Part shown: positions 27,464 through 36,774 of the stretch, piece by piece
Numbering within the stretch: position 1 is the first letter of the stretch
Layout of the letters: each line of letters opens with the position of its first letter
Assembly: GCA_030590945.1 (NCBI GenBank)
Contig: JAUVBY010000009.1
Location: 1 to 37,942, forward strand
Origin: Gammaproteobacteria bacterium
GTDB lineage: Bacteria; Pseudomonadota; Gammaproteobacteria; Arenicellales; Poriferihabitantaceae
Direction: 5' to 3'
Length of the DNA: 37,942 bases
Notes under the pieces: generated by a model
The model's input: only the letters and a program-made list of their open reading frames with translations
Told to the model about the DNA's origin: nothing
Database searches by the model: none
Made by a program: the position numbers and the translations under genes

Positions 27464-28528
27464 ATGGCTATTATTTCATTAAGACAACTGCTGGATCACG
27501 CTGCTGAACACAGCTACGGAATTCCCGCATACAACGTGAACAATATGGAGCAGATGCAGGCGATTATGCAGGCCGCTTCATCTACCGGTTCACCGGTAAT
27601 CGTACAGGCTTCAGCCGGTGCGCGTTCTTATGCCGGCGCACCTTTCTTGCGCCACCTGATTGCGGCGGCGGTGGAGCAATACCCGGATACGCCCATATGC
27701 GTTCATCAGGATCATGGAACGTCTCCGGCTATATGCCAGCAGTCGATTCAACTGGGTTTTTCATCTGTGATGATGGACGGCTCGCTGGAGTCGGATGGTA
27801 AAACCCCATCTAGTTATGAGTATAACGTTGACGTAACCAGAACGGCGGTAGAGATGGCTCATGCCTGCGGTGTGTCGGTTGAAGGCGAGCTGGGTTGTCT
27901 GGGTTCACTGGAAACCGGTGAAGCGGGCGAAGAAGACGGCATTGGTGCGGTGGGGAAATTGACCATGGACCAACTGCTGACCGATCCCGAAGAAGCGGCG
28001 GACTTTGTAAGCAAGACCGGTGTCGATGCGTTAGCGATTGCCATCGGCACCTCACACGGTGCGTACAAATTTACACGCCCGCCTACCGGTGACGTATTGT
28101 CTATCGACCAGGTGAAAGCGATTCATGCCCGTATACCGGATACTCATCTGGTTATGCATGGTTCTTCTTCCGTACCTCAAGACTGGTTGGAGATCATCAA
28201 TACCCACGGTGGTGCTATGGGTGAAACTTATGGTGTGCCGGTGGAAGAAATTGCTGAAGGCATTCGTAATGGCGTGCGCAAGGTTAATATTGATACCGAT
28301 CTGCGTATGGCCTCTACCGGAGCGATTCGTAAGCATTTGCAGGAAAATCCGGCTAATTTTGATCCGCGTAAATACCTTAAGGCGGCGACCGACGCCATGC
28401 GTGATCTTTGTATCAATCGTTATGAATCATTTGGTGCAGCCGGCCAGGCATCAAAAATTAAAGCTATCAATCTGGAAGATATGACGGCTCGTTATCTGAC
28501 GGGTGAACTAGACCCAAAGATTTCTTAA
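27464..28528 (+). CDS. fba: Class II fructose-bisphosphate aldolase (Calvin-cycle-like subtype)
   Basis: This Zn-dependent aldolase splits or forms fructose-1,6-bisphosphate; members of this subtype often also handle sedoheptulose-1,7-bisphosphate. At 354 residues it matches the CbbA-like branch. Metal and catalytic residues are in [31 protein letters not shown] and MHGSSSVP. The phosphate-binding VNIDTDLR is present. The ribosome site (GAGGAAAC) is good. It ends the cluster and is followed by a palindromic repeat and a strong terminator. No RuBisCO or phosphoribulokinase is in the window, so autotrophy is not shown. Confidence 0.96.
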   Translation: MAIISLRQLLDHAAEHSYGIPAYNVNNMEQMQAIMQAASSTGSPVIVQASAGARSYAGAPFLRHLIAAAVEQYPDTPICVHQDHGTSPAICQQSIQLGFSSVMMDGSLESDGKTPSSYEYNVDVTRTAVEMAHACGVSVEGELGCLGSLETGEAGEEDGIGAVGKLTMDQLLTDPEEAADFVSKTGVDALAIAIGTSHGAYKFTRPPTGDVLSIDQVKAIHARIPDTHLVMHGSSSVPQDWLEIINTHGGAMGETYGVPVEEIAEGIRNGVRKVNIDTDLRMASTGAIRKHLQENPANFDPRKYLKAATDAMRDLCINRYESFGAAGQASKIKAINLEDMTARYLTGELDPKIS

Positions 28529-28530
28529 GC

Positions 28531-28666
28531 GAAAAGTAACTACTCATCTCGCACCTCAAAACCGTCAATTCGGCGTTCAAAAATGGTCATGTACACTTGT
28601 ACATTCACATTTTTTGCCTTGAATTGACAGATTTGAGGAACAATCTGAGCAGTTACGGTGATTTTC
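28531..28666. repeat. Long imperfect palindromic repeat after fba
   Basis: A nearly continuous hairpin of about 135 bases. Successive arm pairs are GTAACTACTCA (28536-28546) with TGAGCAGTTAC (28646-28656), CCTCAAA (28554-28560) with TTTGAGG (28632-28638), GTCAATTC with GAATTGAC, and CATGTACA with TGTACATT at the tip. An outermost GAAAA/TTTTC pair is separated by a short bulge. The TTCGGCGTT and TTGCCTTGA pieces echo the repeat between tkt and gap. It lies between the fba stop and the intrinsic terminator. Confidence 0.65.
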
Positions 28667-28706
28667 AACAATAGCTTGAGAAAATAGACAGAAATATATT
28701 TCAAGT

Positions 28707-28738
28707 AAAAGGCGGCTTTTGGCCGCCTTTTTTTTTAA
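28707..28738 (+). terminator. Intrinsic terminator of the tkt-gap-pgk-pyk-fba cluster
   Basis: AAAGGCGGC (28708-28716) pairs with GCCGCCTTT around a short T-rich loop, followed by a run of about nine T. This is a strong, textbook rho-independent terminator, separating the cluster from truA. Confidence 0.93.
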
Positions 28739-28800
28739 TATCTCTGTCGCCTCTGTGTCAGAATTAGCGCTTAATCACATTACATCTTTTATTTATACAC

Positions 28801-29580
28801 ATGCGATACGCCGCCACAGTCGAATATGATGGAAGTCAATTTAATGGCTGGCAAATCCAGCCGCACGCGCCCAGCGTTCAGGCCGCAGTAGAAGCGGCAT
28901 TGGCACACGTGGCAGATGAACCGATACGGGTTCATACCGCGGGTCGGACGGATACCGGTGTGCATGCGATTGGCCAGGTGATTCATTTCGATTCGGATAA
29001 GATTCGTCCAAATTATGGCTGGTTGCGCGGGGCCAATACCAAACTTCCGGATAGCGTGGCGATAAGTTGGATCAATCCGGTAGAAGATGATTTCCACGCG
29101 CGGTTTTCCGCGCAATCGCGTGCTTATCGTTATATATTGAATACGCGAAAAATTCCGCTGGGTATCTTCGCGAATTATGTGAGTCGTTATCCACTTGAGC
29201 TGGATATCCAGGCGATGCAATCCGCCTTGCAGGCGCTGGTGGGAACGCATGATTTTTCAGCTTATCGCGCCAGTGGCTGTCAGTCAAAGAACCCGGTTAA
29301 AACCATGTACAGCATTGAGATCAATCAGCACGAAAACTGGATCTGGCTTGATATTTGCGGGAACGGATTTTTGCAGCATATGGTGCGTAATATCATGGGA
29401 GTGCTACTTAAAATAGGTGCAGGCGAGCGCGAGATTTCCTGGGCGGCCAGGGTGCTGGAAAGCAAAGACCGTACGCAGGCAGGCGTCACCGCAAAGCCAA
29501 ATGGCCTGTATTTTGTTGAGGCAACATATGACAGCCGATTTGCTTTGCCAAAGCACATTATACCGCCCAAATTTTGGTAA
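28801..29580 (+). CDS. truA: tRNA pseudouridine(38-40) synthase TruA
   Basis: TruA makes pseudouridine at positions 38-40 of the tRNA anticodon arm. The 259-residue protein has the catalytic Asp51 in AGRTDTGVHAIGQV. Family segments VEYDGSQFNGWQ and ARFSAQSRAYRYIL are present, as is NGFLQHMVRNIMGVLLKIG near the end. The trpF gene follows after 9 bases, a common gammaproteobacterial pairing. Confidence 0.96.
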   Translation: MRYAATVEYDGSQFNGWQIQPHAPSVQAAVEAALAHVADEPIRVHTAGRTDTGVHAIGQVIHFDSDKIRPNYGWLRGANTKLPDSVAISWINPVEDDFHARFSAQSRAYRYILNTRKIPLGIFANYVSRYPLELDIQAMQSALQALVGTHDFSAYRASGCQSKNPVKTMYSIEINQHENWIWLDICGNGFLQHMVRNIMGVLLKIGAGEREISWAARVLESKDRTQAGVTAKPNGLYFVEATYDSRFALPKHIIPPKFW

Positions 29581-29589
29581 ACTGAGGCA

Positions 29590-30219
29590 ATGAGTATCAG
29601 GCTTAAATTTTGTGGTATGCGGCGTCCGCAAGACGCGGCGTTGGCATCATCGCTCGGTGCGGATGCGGTGGGCATGATTTTTTACGAAAAAAGTGCGCGC
29701 AATACTTCTATTTCACAGGCGCAGGACATAATTTCAGAGCTTAATCCCTTGTGCAGCCCGATTGCGGTGGTAGTGAATCCGCAGGTAAAGTTCATGGAAA
29801 ATCTGATCACACAGCTGGATATCCAGCTCATTCAGTTTCATGGCGACGAATCAAGCACGTTTTGCGAGCAGTTTAAGCTGCCCTATATCAAAGCCGTGCG
29901 CATGAAAGACGGTATCAGGCTTGCAGATGTTCGCAGGCAATACGCTAAAGCACGTGGTCTGTTGCTTGATACCTATGACAAAAATCTCGTCGGGGGTACC
30001 GGTCGTGCTTTTGACTGGGGTTTGCTCGATAGCGCTGAAGAAGGATTCAGCGGGCCGGAATTAATACTGGCAGGTGGTCTCGGGCCTGAAAATGTTAGCG
30101 ATGCGATTGCGCAAACGGGTATCCGGACGATTGATGTCAATAGTGGTGTAGAAACAGCGCCGGGCGTTAAAGATCACGATAAAATGAGAGCCCTCATACA
30201 GCAGCTCAAAAATCTTTAA
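29590..30219 (+). CDS. trpF: Phosphoribosylanthranilate isomerase TrpF
   Basis: TrpF performs the Amadori rearrangement of N-(5-phosphoribosyl)-anthranilate in tryptophan synthesis. The 209-residue TIM barrel keeps the catalytic Cys8 (KFCGMRRPQDA) and Asp127 (LLLDTYD). The phosphate-binding GGTGRAFDW, ILAGGLGPENV and DVNSGVETAPGVKD segments are intact. The first motif reads KFCGM rather than the commoner KICGI. The neighbours trpB and trpA, often next in line, are not here: hflK follows instead. Confidence 0.95.
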   Translation: MSIRLKFCGMRRPQDAALASSLGADAVGMIFYEKSARNTSISQAQDIISELNPLCSPIAVVVNPQVKFMENLITQLDIQLIQFHGDESSTFCEQFKLPYIKAVRMKDGIRLADVRRQYAKARGLLLDTYDKNLVGGTGRAFDWGLLDSAEEGFSGPELILAGGLGPENVSDAIAQTGIRTIDVNSGVETAPGVKDHDKMRALIQQLKNL

Positions 30220-30346
30220 GCAGGCACTCTCTGACGCAAGAGCTCCGCAAGATTGATTTTAGGCCTTTTTAATACTTCCCGCACCTTGTGATGTGCCAAT
30301 TCAAACCTATATTTTATTAAACAGGCGAATTCCGCCTTTCACCGCG

Positions 30347-30355
30347 TGATAAAAT
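30347..30355 (+). promoter_or_regulatory. Possible extended -10 promoter of hflK
   Basis: TGATAAAAT fits an extended -10 (TGn plus TAAAAT), 33 bp before the hflK ATG. The -35 position (GAATTC) is poor, which an extended -10 can offset. No terminator is evident between trpF and this point. Confidence 0.4.
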
Positions 30356-30387
30356 CTAGCGCGTTTTTTAATTACAGAGGATAAAAC

Positions 30388-31623
30388 ATGCCTTGGGATC
30401 AGCCCGGTTCAGGTGGAGATAAAGACCCATGGGGTCAAAAAAATAATCAGCAGGGTCCTTCCGACCTTGATAAAGTGATCAAAGACATAAAGGAAAAGCT
30501 TGGTCTTTCGCGCGGAGGTCGTGGTCGCGGCGATAGCGGTTCTGATGATTCTGGTGGCGGTTCAAGACCGAGTTACGGGATGTTTGTCATTATTGGCATT
30601 GTTGCGCTGGGGTTCTGGGTTGCCAGCGGTTTTTACACGATCACTCAGGGTGAGCAGGGCATAGAATTACGTCTCGGAAAATATCTGCGAACGACAGAAG
30701 CGGGTTTGCACTGGCGTATACCCTCGCCCATTGATAGCGTCGATATCATCAATGTACAAAGCGTGAACACGGTAGAAGTCGGGTATCGTTCTCGTGGCGG
30801 GATAAACAGCACAACCGTACCGCGTGAAGCGCTGATGTTGACCAAAGACGAAAACATCATCGACATTCAATTCGCAGTATTGTACGACGTGAAATCGCCA
30901 ACAGATATGATGTTCAATGTTTCTGAACCCATTGAATCGGTAGTACGACAGGCGACCGAGAGTGCAGTGCGTGAAACCATTGGCCAGAACACCATGGATT
31001 TTGCGATTACCGAAGGTCGTGCCGCGATAGCAACCGAGACGCAAACCCTGCTGCAACAGATACTGGATCGTTATAAAACCGGAATTAATGTGCGCTCGGT
31101 AGAGATGCAGGATGCGCAGCCTCCAACTGAAGTAAAAGATGCCTTTGACGATGCGGTTCGGGCGCGCGAAGACGAACAGCGTCTGAAGAACCTGGCTGAA
31201 GCCTATTCAAACGACGTGATACCACGGGCACGTGGTGCAGCGGTGCGTGTTACGCAGGAAGCCGAAGCCTATAAAGCCAGCGTGATCGCAAAGGCTGAAG
31301 GTGAAGCTTCACGTTTTGATCAGATTCTTACCGAGTATGAAAAGGCGCCACAGGTGACGCGCGATCGCCTGTATATCGATACCATGCAAGAAGTATTGGG
31401 TAGAACCAGTAAAATGGTGATTGATCAGTCGCAGGGTGGCAATAGTGTGATGTATTTGCCGCTGGATAAAATGATTGAGAACAGCCGCAATACCCGCTCA
31501 TCCAGCAATCAAAATAATTCGATGTTTACAGACCCTCTGGCTGGTGGTTCAACATCTTCCAGCCAGGTTAATCGTACAGGCACGGGATCCGGCCGTACAG
31601 CAAGCAGGAGTAGTACGCGATGA
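30388..31623 (+). CDS. hflK: FtsH protease modulator HflK
   Basis: HflK is an SPFH/prohibitin-family inner-membrane protein that, with HflC, forms a cage around the FtsH protease. The 411-residue protein opens with the typical MPWDQPGSGGDKDPWG Gly-rich cytoplasmic tail. One membrane helix (about residues 63-84) is followed by the periplasmic SPFH domain (TITQGEQGIELRLGKYL onward). A long coiled-coil region and a Ser/Asn/Thr-rich tail close it. The last 4 bases overlap hflC (ATGA), so the pair is translationally coupled. An AGAGGA ribosome site precedes the ATG. Confidence 0.96.
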   Translation: MPWDQPGSGGDKDPWGQKNNQQGPSDLDKVIKDIKEKLGLSRGGRGRGDSGSDDSGGGSRPSYGMFVIIGIVALGFWVASGFYTITQGEQGIELRLGKYLRTTEAGLHWRIPSPIDSVDIINVQSVNTVEVGYRSRGGINSTTVPREALMLTKDENIIDIQFAVLYDVKSPTDMMFNVSEPIESVVRQATESAVRETIGQNTMDFAITEGRAAIATETQTLLQQILDRYKTGINVRSVEMQDAQPPTEVKDAFDDAVRAREDEQRLKNLAEAYSNDVIPRARGAAVRVTQEAEAYKASVIAKAEGEASRFDQILTEYEKAPQVTRDRLYIDTMQEVLGRTSKMVIDQSQGGNSVMYLPLDKMIENSRNTRSSSNQNNSMFTDPLAGGSTSSSQVNRTGTGSGRTASRSSTR

Positions 31624-32489
31624 AGATTTTTAAACTAGTTGGTGGCTTTGTCCTGGCGATTGTTATTGCTGTGATCAGCATGTCTGTGTATACGGTGGAT
31701 GAGCGTGAGCAGGCACTGGTTTTTCGCTTCGGTGAAATCATCCGGAGCGATACGCAGCCCGGCATTAAATTTAAAATGCCATTTGTTAACTCGGTAAAAT
31801 TCTTTGACGATCGTATCCAGACCATGGATGCGGAACCGCAAAGCTATCTGACGCGGGAGAAGAAAAACCTGATCGTTGATTCATTCGTTAAATGGCGTAT
31901 TCGTGATGTGCGCGAATACTACGTTCGCCTGGGCGGGTCCAAAGTACGCGCCCATTCGCGTTTATCAAAACGCGTAAACGATGCCATTCGTGATGAGATC
32001 GGTAAACGTTCAGTGAAAGATGTAGTTTCGGGCGATCGGGTGCTGATTATGGATATCGTACGCAAAGCGGTGGATCAGGAAGCTGCTGGTCTGGGGCTTG
32101 AGGTGGTCGATGCTCGACTCAAACGGGTAGATCTGGATCCTGATATCAATGAAACAGTCTATAACAGAATGCGCGCAGAGCGTGAACGCGTGGCGAAAGA
32201 ATTGCGCGCGCAAGGTGAGGAAGAAGCTGAAAAAATTCGTGCGAATGCGGATCGGCATAGGCAGATACTTCTCGCTGAGGCCAACCGTACTGCGGAGGTA
32301 CTCAAGGGTGAAGGGGATGCACGGGCGACCAATGTCTACGCTGCCGCCTATAGCCAGGATGAAGAGTTCTTCAAGTTTTATAAAAGCCTCGAAGCCTACA
32401 AGAAGACCTTTAGCGATAAATCAGATCTGTTTATCGTAGATCCGAATTCTGATTTCATGCAGTACATGAACCGCTCTTCAGCGAATTAA
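31620..32489 (+). CDS. hflC: FtsH protease modulator HflC
   Basis: HflC is the partner of HflK in the membrane complex controlling FtsH. The 289-residue protein has an N-terminal membrane helix (about 5-25), the SPFH domain beginning VDEREQALVFRFGEI, and an Ala/Glu/Arg-rich helical stretch (MRAERERVAKELRAQGEEEAEKIRANADR). It ends in DPNSDFMQYM, the usual HflC end. It overlaps hflK by 4 bases. Confidence 0.96.
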   Translation: MKIFKLVGGFVLAIVIAVISMSVYTVDEREQALVFRFGEIIRSDTQPGIKFKMPFVNSVKFFDDRIQTMDAEPQSYLTREKKNLIVDSFVKWRIRDVREYYVRLGGSKVRAHSRLSKRVNDAIRDEIGKRSVKDVVSGDRVLIMDIVRKAVDQEAAGLGLEVVDARLKRVDLDPDINETVYNRMRAERERVAKELRAQGEEEAEKIRANADRHRQILLAEANRTAEVLKGEGDARATNVYAAAYSQDEEFFKFYKSLEAYKKTFSDKSDLFIVDPNSDFMQYMNRSSAN

Positions 32490-32543
32490 AGTTCGAAAAA
32501 AATCCGATAAAAATACGGGCGATTAGCCGTCTGGGGGATCAAG

Positions 32544-32738
32544 GTGGACTGGAATACATTGATCGCTGCATTTGGCTTGTATCTGGTGTTCGAAGGCTTG
32601 ATGTCCTTCGCTTCACCAGTGGCCTTAAAACAAATACTTAAACAAATAATTGAAATGCCATCAGCCACTTTACGTTTGATCGGCGCAGTTTCAATTTCAA
32701 TCGGCCTGTTGCTGCTGTATCTGGCGCGTCAGGTCTAA
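32544..32738 (+). CDS. Small DUF2065 (YjeT-like) membrane protein
   Basis: The 64-residue protein begins at a GTG with GGGGGA about 6 bases upstream. It has two membrane helices (about residues 5-25 and 44-62) joined by a short basic loop, and family residues LYLVFEGL and RLIGAVSISIGLLLLYL. DUF2065 proteins lie between hflC and purA in many gammaproteobacteria; their function is unknown. It is a real gene despite its size, judged from context and ribosome site. Confidence 0.9.
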   Translation: MDWNTLIAAFGLYLVFEGLMSFASPVALKQILKQIIEMPSATLRLIGAVSISIGLLLLYLARQV

Positions 32739-32748
32739 AATACGATGA

Positions 32749-34044
<1,296 letters not shown>

Positions 34045-34067
34045 AGCAGTTAGCGCTTTGCAGGGCT

Positions 34068-34100
34068 GTAGGGCGAGTAGGTAAAACGCATCCTCAGCCA
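34068..34100. repeat. Degraded half copy of the GTAGGGTGGATAAG-type repeat
   Basis: GTAGGGCGAGTAGGTAAAAC followed by GCATCC resembles, with several mismatches, the left half of the repeat at 24601. The right half is not seen. This could be a decayed remnant or chance similarity. Confidence 0.3.
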
Positions 34101-34109
34101 CTTTTTATT

Positions 34110-34177
34110 TTTAACACAGAGACAACAAGGCACACGTAGAATATGTATATTTTTCTTTGTGGTTTCTGTGTTTAAAA
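34110..34177. repeat. AACACAGAG-type inverted repeat upstream of maeB
   Basis: TTAACACAGAGACAACAAGG pairs imperfectly with the complement of CTTTGTGGTTTCTGTGTTTA, around a 25-base AT-rich loop. This CACAGAG/CTCTGTG style is a repeat type I recall from many proteobacterial intergenic regions. The remaining bases to the maeB start (34178-34301) are AT-rich and show no clear promoter pair. Confidence 0.5.
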
Positions 34178-34301
34178 CGAAAACAAAATCAAACTGAAAA
34201 ATTTAGAACCCGGATTGATTATTTTTATTTAAATTGCGGTAAGTATTAAAGCTTTCTATGAAGTAAAATCCTGTGCTTCGTAATCATTATTTGCCGCTAC
34301 C

Positions 34302-36590
34302 ATGCCCGAAGATTTTTCAGAAGACTCGCTCGCTTATCACCGTAAAAAGCCCTACGGAAAGCTTGAAATAGCCGCGACCAAACCTTTGCTCAACCAGCGT
34401 GACCTCTCGCTGGCCTATTCTCCCGGTGTCGCTGCTGCCTGCAACGCAATTGCAGCTGACCCGACCGAAGCCGCAACCTTAACCGCACGCGCCAATCTGG
34501 TGGGTGTGATCACGGATGGCACTGCGGTATTGGGCCTGGGTGATATTGGCCCGCTGGCCGCCAAACCGGTGATGGAAGGTAAAGCGGTATTATTCAAGAA
34601 ATTTGCCGGGGTAGATGTATTTGATATCGAGCTCGATCAGCAGGATCCGCAAAAGCTAATCGAAATAATTAAGGCACTGGAACCCACCTTCGGTGGAATT
34701 AATCTGGAAGATATTTCGGCGCCGGGCTGTTTTATTGTCGAAGATGCTCTGCGCGAGCAAATGAATATTCCGGTGTTTCATGATGATCAGCATGGCACTG
34801 CGATCATCGTTGCCGCTGCGGTTCGCAATGCATTGTTTTTTACCGGTAAAGACATTACTGAGGTCAAGCTTTGCGCTTCAGGTGCAGGCGCAGCATCTCT
34901 GGCATGCCTGAACCTGCTGGTCTCCATGGGCATGCGTCTTGAGAATATCACGATTCTGGATAGCGTCGGAGTAGTGTATAAGGGGCGTACTGAACGCATG
35001 GATGAATATAAAGAGAAATTCGCGTCAGAGACTGAAAACCGCACTCTGGGAGAAGCCATTGCCGGCACGGATATATTTCTTGGATTATCCATCGCAGGTA
35101 TCCTGAAACCGGAGATGCTGATTAGCATGGCAGAGAGCCCCATCATCATGGCCTTGTCAAACCCAACGCCGGAAATACTTCCAGAGTTAGCGTTAGAAGT
35201 ACGCCCGGATGCCATTTTAGCCACGGGCCGGTCCGATTATCCGAATCAGGTGAATAACGTATTGTGTTTTCCGTATTTATTTCGTGGCGCGCTGGATGTG
35301 GGGGCGACCACCATTAATGAGCGAATGAAAATCGCGGCGGTGGATGCCATTGCTAATCTGGCCAAGCGGCCGCCTACACAAGAGGTGGATATGGCTTACG
35401 GCGGAATCAGTGGCGCGTTTGGCCCACAGAACCTGATTCCAAAACCTTTTGACCCGCGTCTGATCCTTGAAATCGCTCCTGCGGTTGCAAAAGCGGCGAT
35501 GGATACGGGCGTAGCGACGCGCCCGATAGACGATTTTGAGCAGTATGTTTCCGAGCTCAACGATTTTGTATATCGTTCCAGTTCCTTGTTAAAGCCTGTA
35601 TTTGACCAGGCGCGAACCGACCCTAAAAGGGTCGTATTTGCAGAGGGCGAACGTCGCTCGACGCTACAGGCTGTGCAGCAAGTTGTGAATCACAAAATTG
35701 CCAAGCCCATTTTGTTAGGCAGGCCGGATATGATTCGCATGCAAATCAAGAAGATTGGCCTCAAAATCGATGTGGAAAACGATATCGAGATCATCTACCC
35801 CATGGATAACCCGCATTTTAAAGCCTGCTGGAACGAATTGCATCGTTCTTCGGGGCGAGAGGGTATGACGCCGGCAGAAGCTAAGCATGTTATTTCGGTG
35901 GATCCGACTATTCTGGGTTCGGTACTAGTACGCCTGGGTATCGCCGACGCTATGCTGACTGGAACGGTGGGCCCGTTCGCCAAACATTTGCATTCGGTTC
36001 GTAAAGTGGCCGGCTTTCAAAAAGGTGCGACCCAACTGGCATCGATGATGGTACTATTTTTGCCTACCGGTACGTTCTTTCTTTCAGATACCCACGTTGC
36101 GTCTTCACCCAATGTCGATGAGCTTACCGAGTTAACCTTAGAAGTTGCGAACGCGGTACGGCGCTTTGGTGTGACCCCCAAAATCGCGCTGCTATCCCGG
36201 TCTAACTTTGGGTCGCGGCCGGAGGCACAATCCTCTATGAAAATTAAGGAAGCGTTACAGAGAATTCGTGAACAGGCGCCCGAACTCGAGATCGACGGAG
36301 AAATGCACGCAGATGCGGCTTTATCGCAAAAAATTCGGGATTACAGTATGCCGGAAAGCCTGTTAAAAGGGCAGGCGAATACGCTAATCATGCCACGCGG
36401 TGATGCCGCGCATATCGCTTATAACTTGTTGAAAATGCTAGGAGGCGGTACGTCAGTTGGTCCCATTATGCTCGGTTGCGCTTACCCGATTCATGTGCTG
36501 ACAAACTCAGCTACTGTGCGCGGTATAGTCAATATGACCGCGATTGCTGTTGTTGACGCACAGACTCTCGCAAATATGCAACAGGGCTGA
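34302..36590 (+). CDS. maeB: NADP-type malic enzyme with C-terminal phosphotransacetylase-like domain
   Basis: The enzyme decarboxylates malate to pyruvate, supplying NADPH and linking the TCA cycle to pyruvate. The 762-residue size is that of the MaeB hybrid type. Residues 1 to about 425 are the malic enzyme part: [58 protein letters not shown] and the dinucleotide fold [14 protein letters not shown]. From about residue 430 comes a phosphate acetyl/butyryl-transferase-like domain ([38 protein letters not shown]). In relatives this domain regulates the enzyme, with acetyl-CoA inhibiting it, and is not itself catalytic. Confidence 0.95.
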   Translation: MPEDFSEDSLAYHRKKPYGKLEIAATKPLLNQRDLSLAYSPGVAAACNAIAADPTEAATLTARANLVGVITDGTAVLGLGDIGPLAAKPVMEGKAVLFKKFAGVDVFDIELDQQDPQKLIEIIKALEPTFGGINLEDISAPGCFIVEDALREQMNIPVFHDDQHGTAIIVAAAVRNALFFTGKDITEVKLCASGAGAASLACLNLLVSMGMRLENITILDSVGVVYKGRTERMDEYKEKFASETENRTLGEAIAGTDIFLGLSIAGILKPEMLISMAESPIIMALSNPTPEILPELALEVRPDAILATGRSDYPNQVNNVLCFPYLFRGALDVGATTINERMKIAAVDAIANLAKRPPTQEVDMAYGGISGAFGPQNLIPKPFDPRLILEIAPAVAKAAMDTGVATRPIDDFEQYVSELNDFVYRSSSLLKPVFDQARTDPKRVVFAEGERRSTLQAVQQVVNHKIAKPILLGRPDMIRMQIKKIGLKIDVENDIEIIYPMDNPHFKACWNELHRSSGREGMTPAEAKHVISVDPTILGSVLVRLGIADAMLTGTVGPFAKHLHSVRKVAGFQKGATQLASMMVLFLPTGTFFLSDTHVASSPNVDELTELTLEVANAVRRFGVTPKIALLSRSNFGSRPEAQSSMKIKEALQRIREQAPELEIDGEMHADAALSQKIRDYSMPESLLKGQANTLIMPRGDAAHIAYNLLKMLGGGTSVGPIMLGCAYPIHVLTNSATVRGIVNMTAIAVVDAQTLANMQQG

Positions 36591-36613
36591 AATAAGCGGG
36601 TACATAGCCACAA

Positions 36614-36642
36614 TTGAAAGCTCCAACGCTTTCAGGCATAAT
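36614..36642 (+). promoter_or_regulatory. Predicted sigma70 promoter of the riboswitch-metZ transcript
   Basis: TTGAAA (36614-36619) and CATAAT (36637-36642) are 17 bp apart, each 5 of 6 to consensus. Transcription would start near 36649, the first base of the riboswitch. The spacer overlaps a small hairpin (TGAAAGC/GCTTTCA) and an AGGCAT/ATGCCT dyad, which could also weakly end maeB transcription. Confidence 0.8.
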
Positions 36643-36648
36643 GCCTTT

Positions 36649-36699
36649 CCGCGCTGATTTGATTCAAGCTTGCGAGCGCGTAATAAGTCCGGCTAAAGA
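36649..36699 (+). ncRNA. SAM-II riboswitch
   Basis: The sequence matches the SAM-II aptamer motif in order. CGCGCT (36650-36655) forms P1 with the exactly complementary AGCGCG (36675-36680). The loop begins TGATTTGA and ends CTTGCG. P1 is followed by TAATAAGT and then the conserved GGCTAAAG (36690s), which closes the pseudoknot. Both the U-rich loop and the AAUAA/GCUAAA elements are in place. SAM-II riboswitches bind S-adenosylmethionine and repress methionine-synthesis genes; metZ follows. Family knowledge places most SAM-II copies in alphaproteobacteria, so a gammaproteobacterial copy is less usual. Confidence 0.92.
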
Positions 36700-36715
36700 T
36701 GTGTTCGATATTTCA

Positions 36716-36763
36716 AACCCGCTTCAGCCTATGTGATACAACCGGCTTGAGCGGGTTTTTTAT
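36716..36763 (+). terminator. Intrinsic terminator between SAM-II riboswitch and metZ
   Basis: AACCCGCTTCAGCC (36716-36729) pairs with GGCTTGAGCGGGTT (36744-36757), with a two-base mismatch, and is followed by a T-run (36756-36761). It lies about 17 bases after the aptamer and 12 bases before the metZ ATG. In this position it is probably the expression platform, not the end of maeB. Confidence 0.8.
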
Positions 36764-36774
36764 TGGAAAATGCT

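Noticed and set aside
36716-36763. Terminator belonging to maeB
   Set aside because: It lies downstream of a good promoter and a SAM-II aptamer and ends at the metZ ribosome site, so it fits the riboswitch better.
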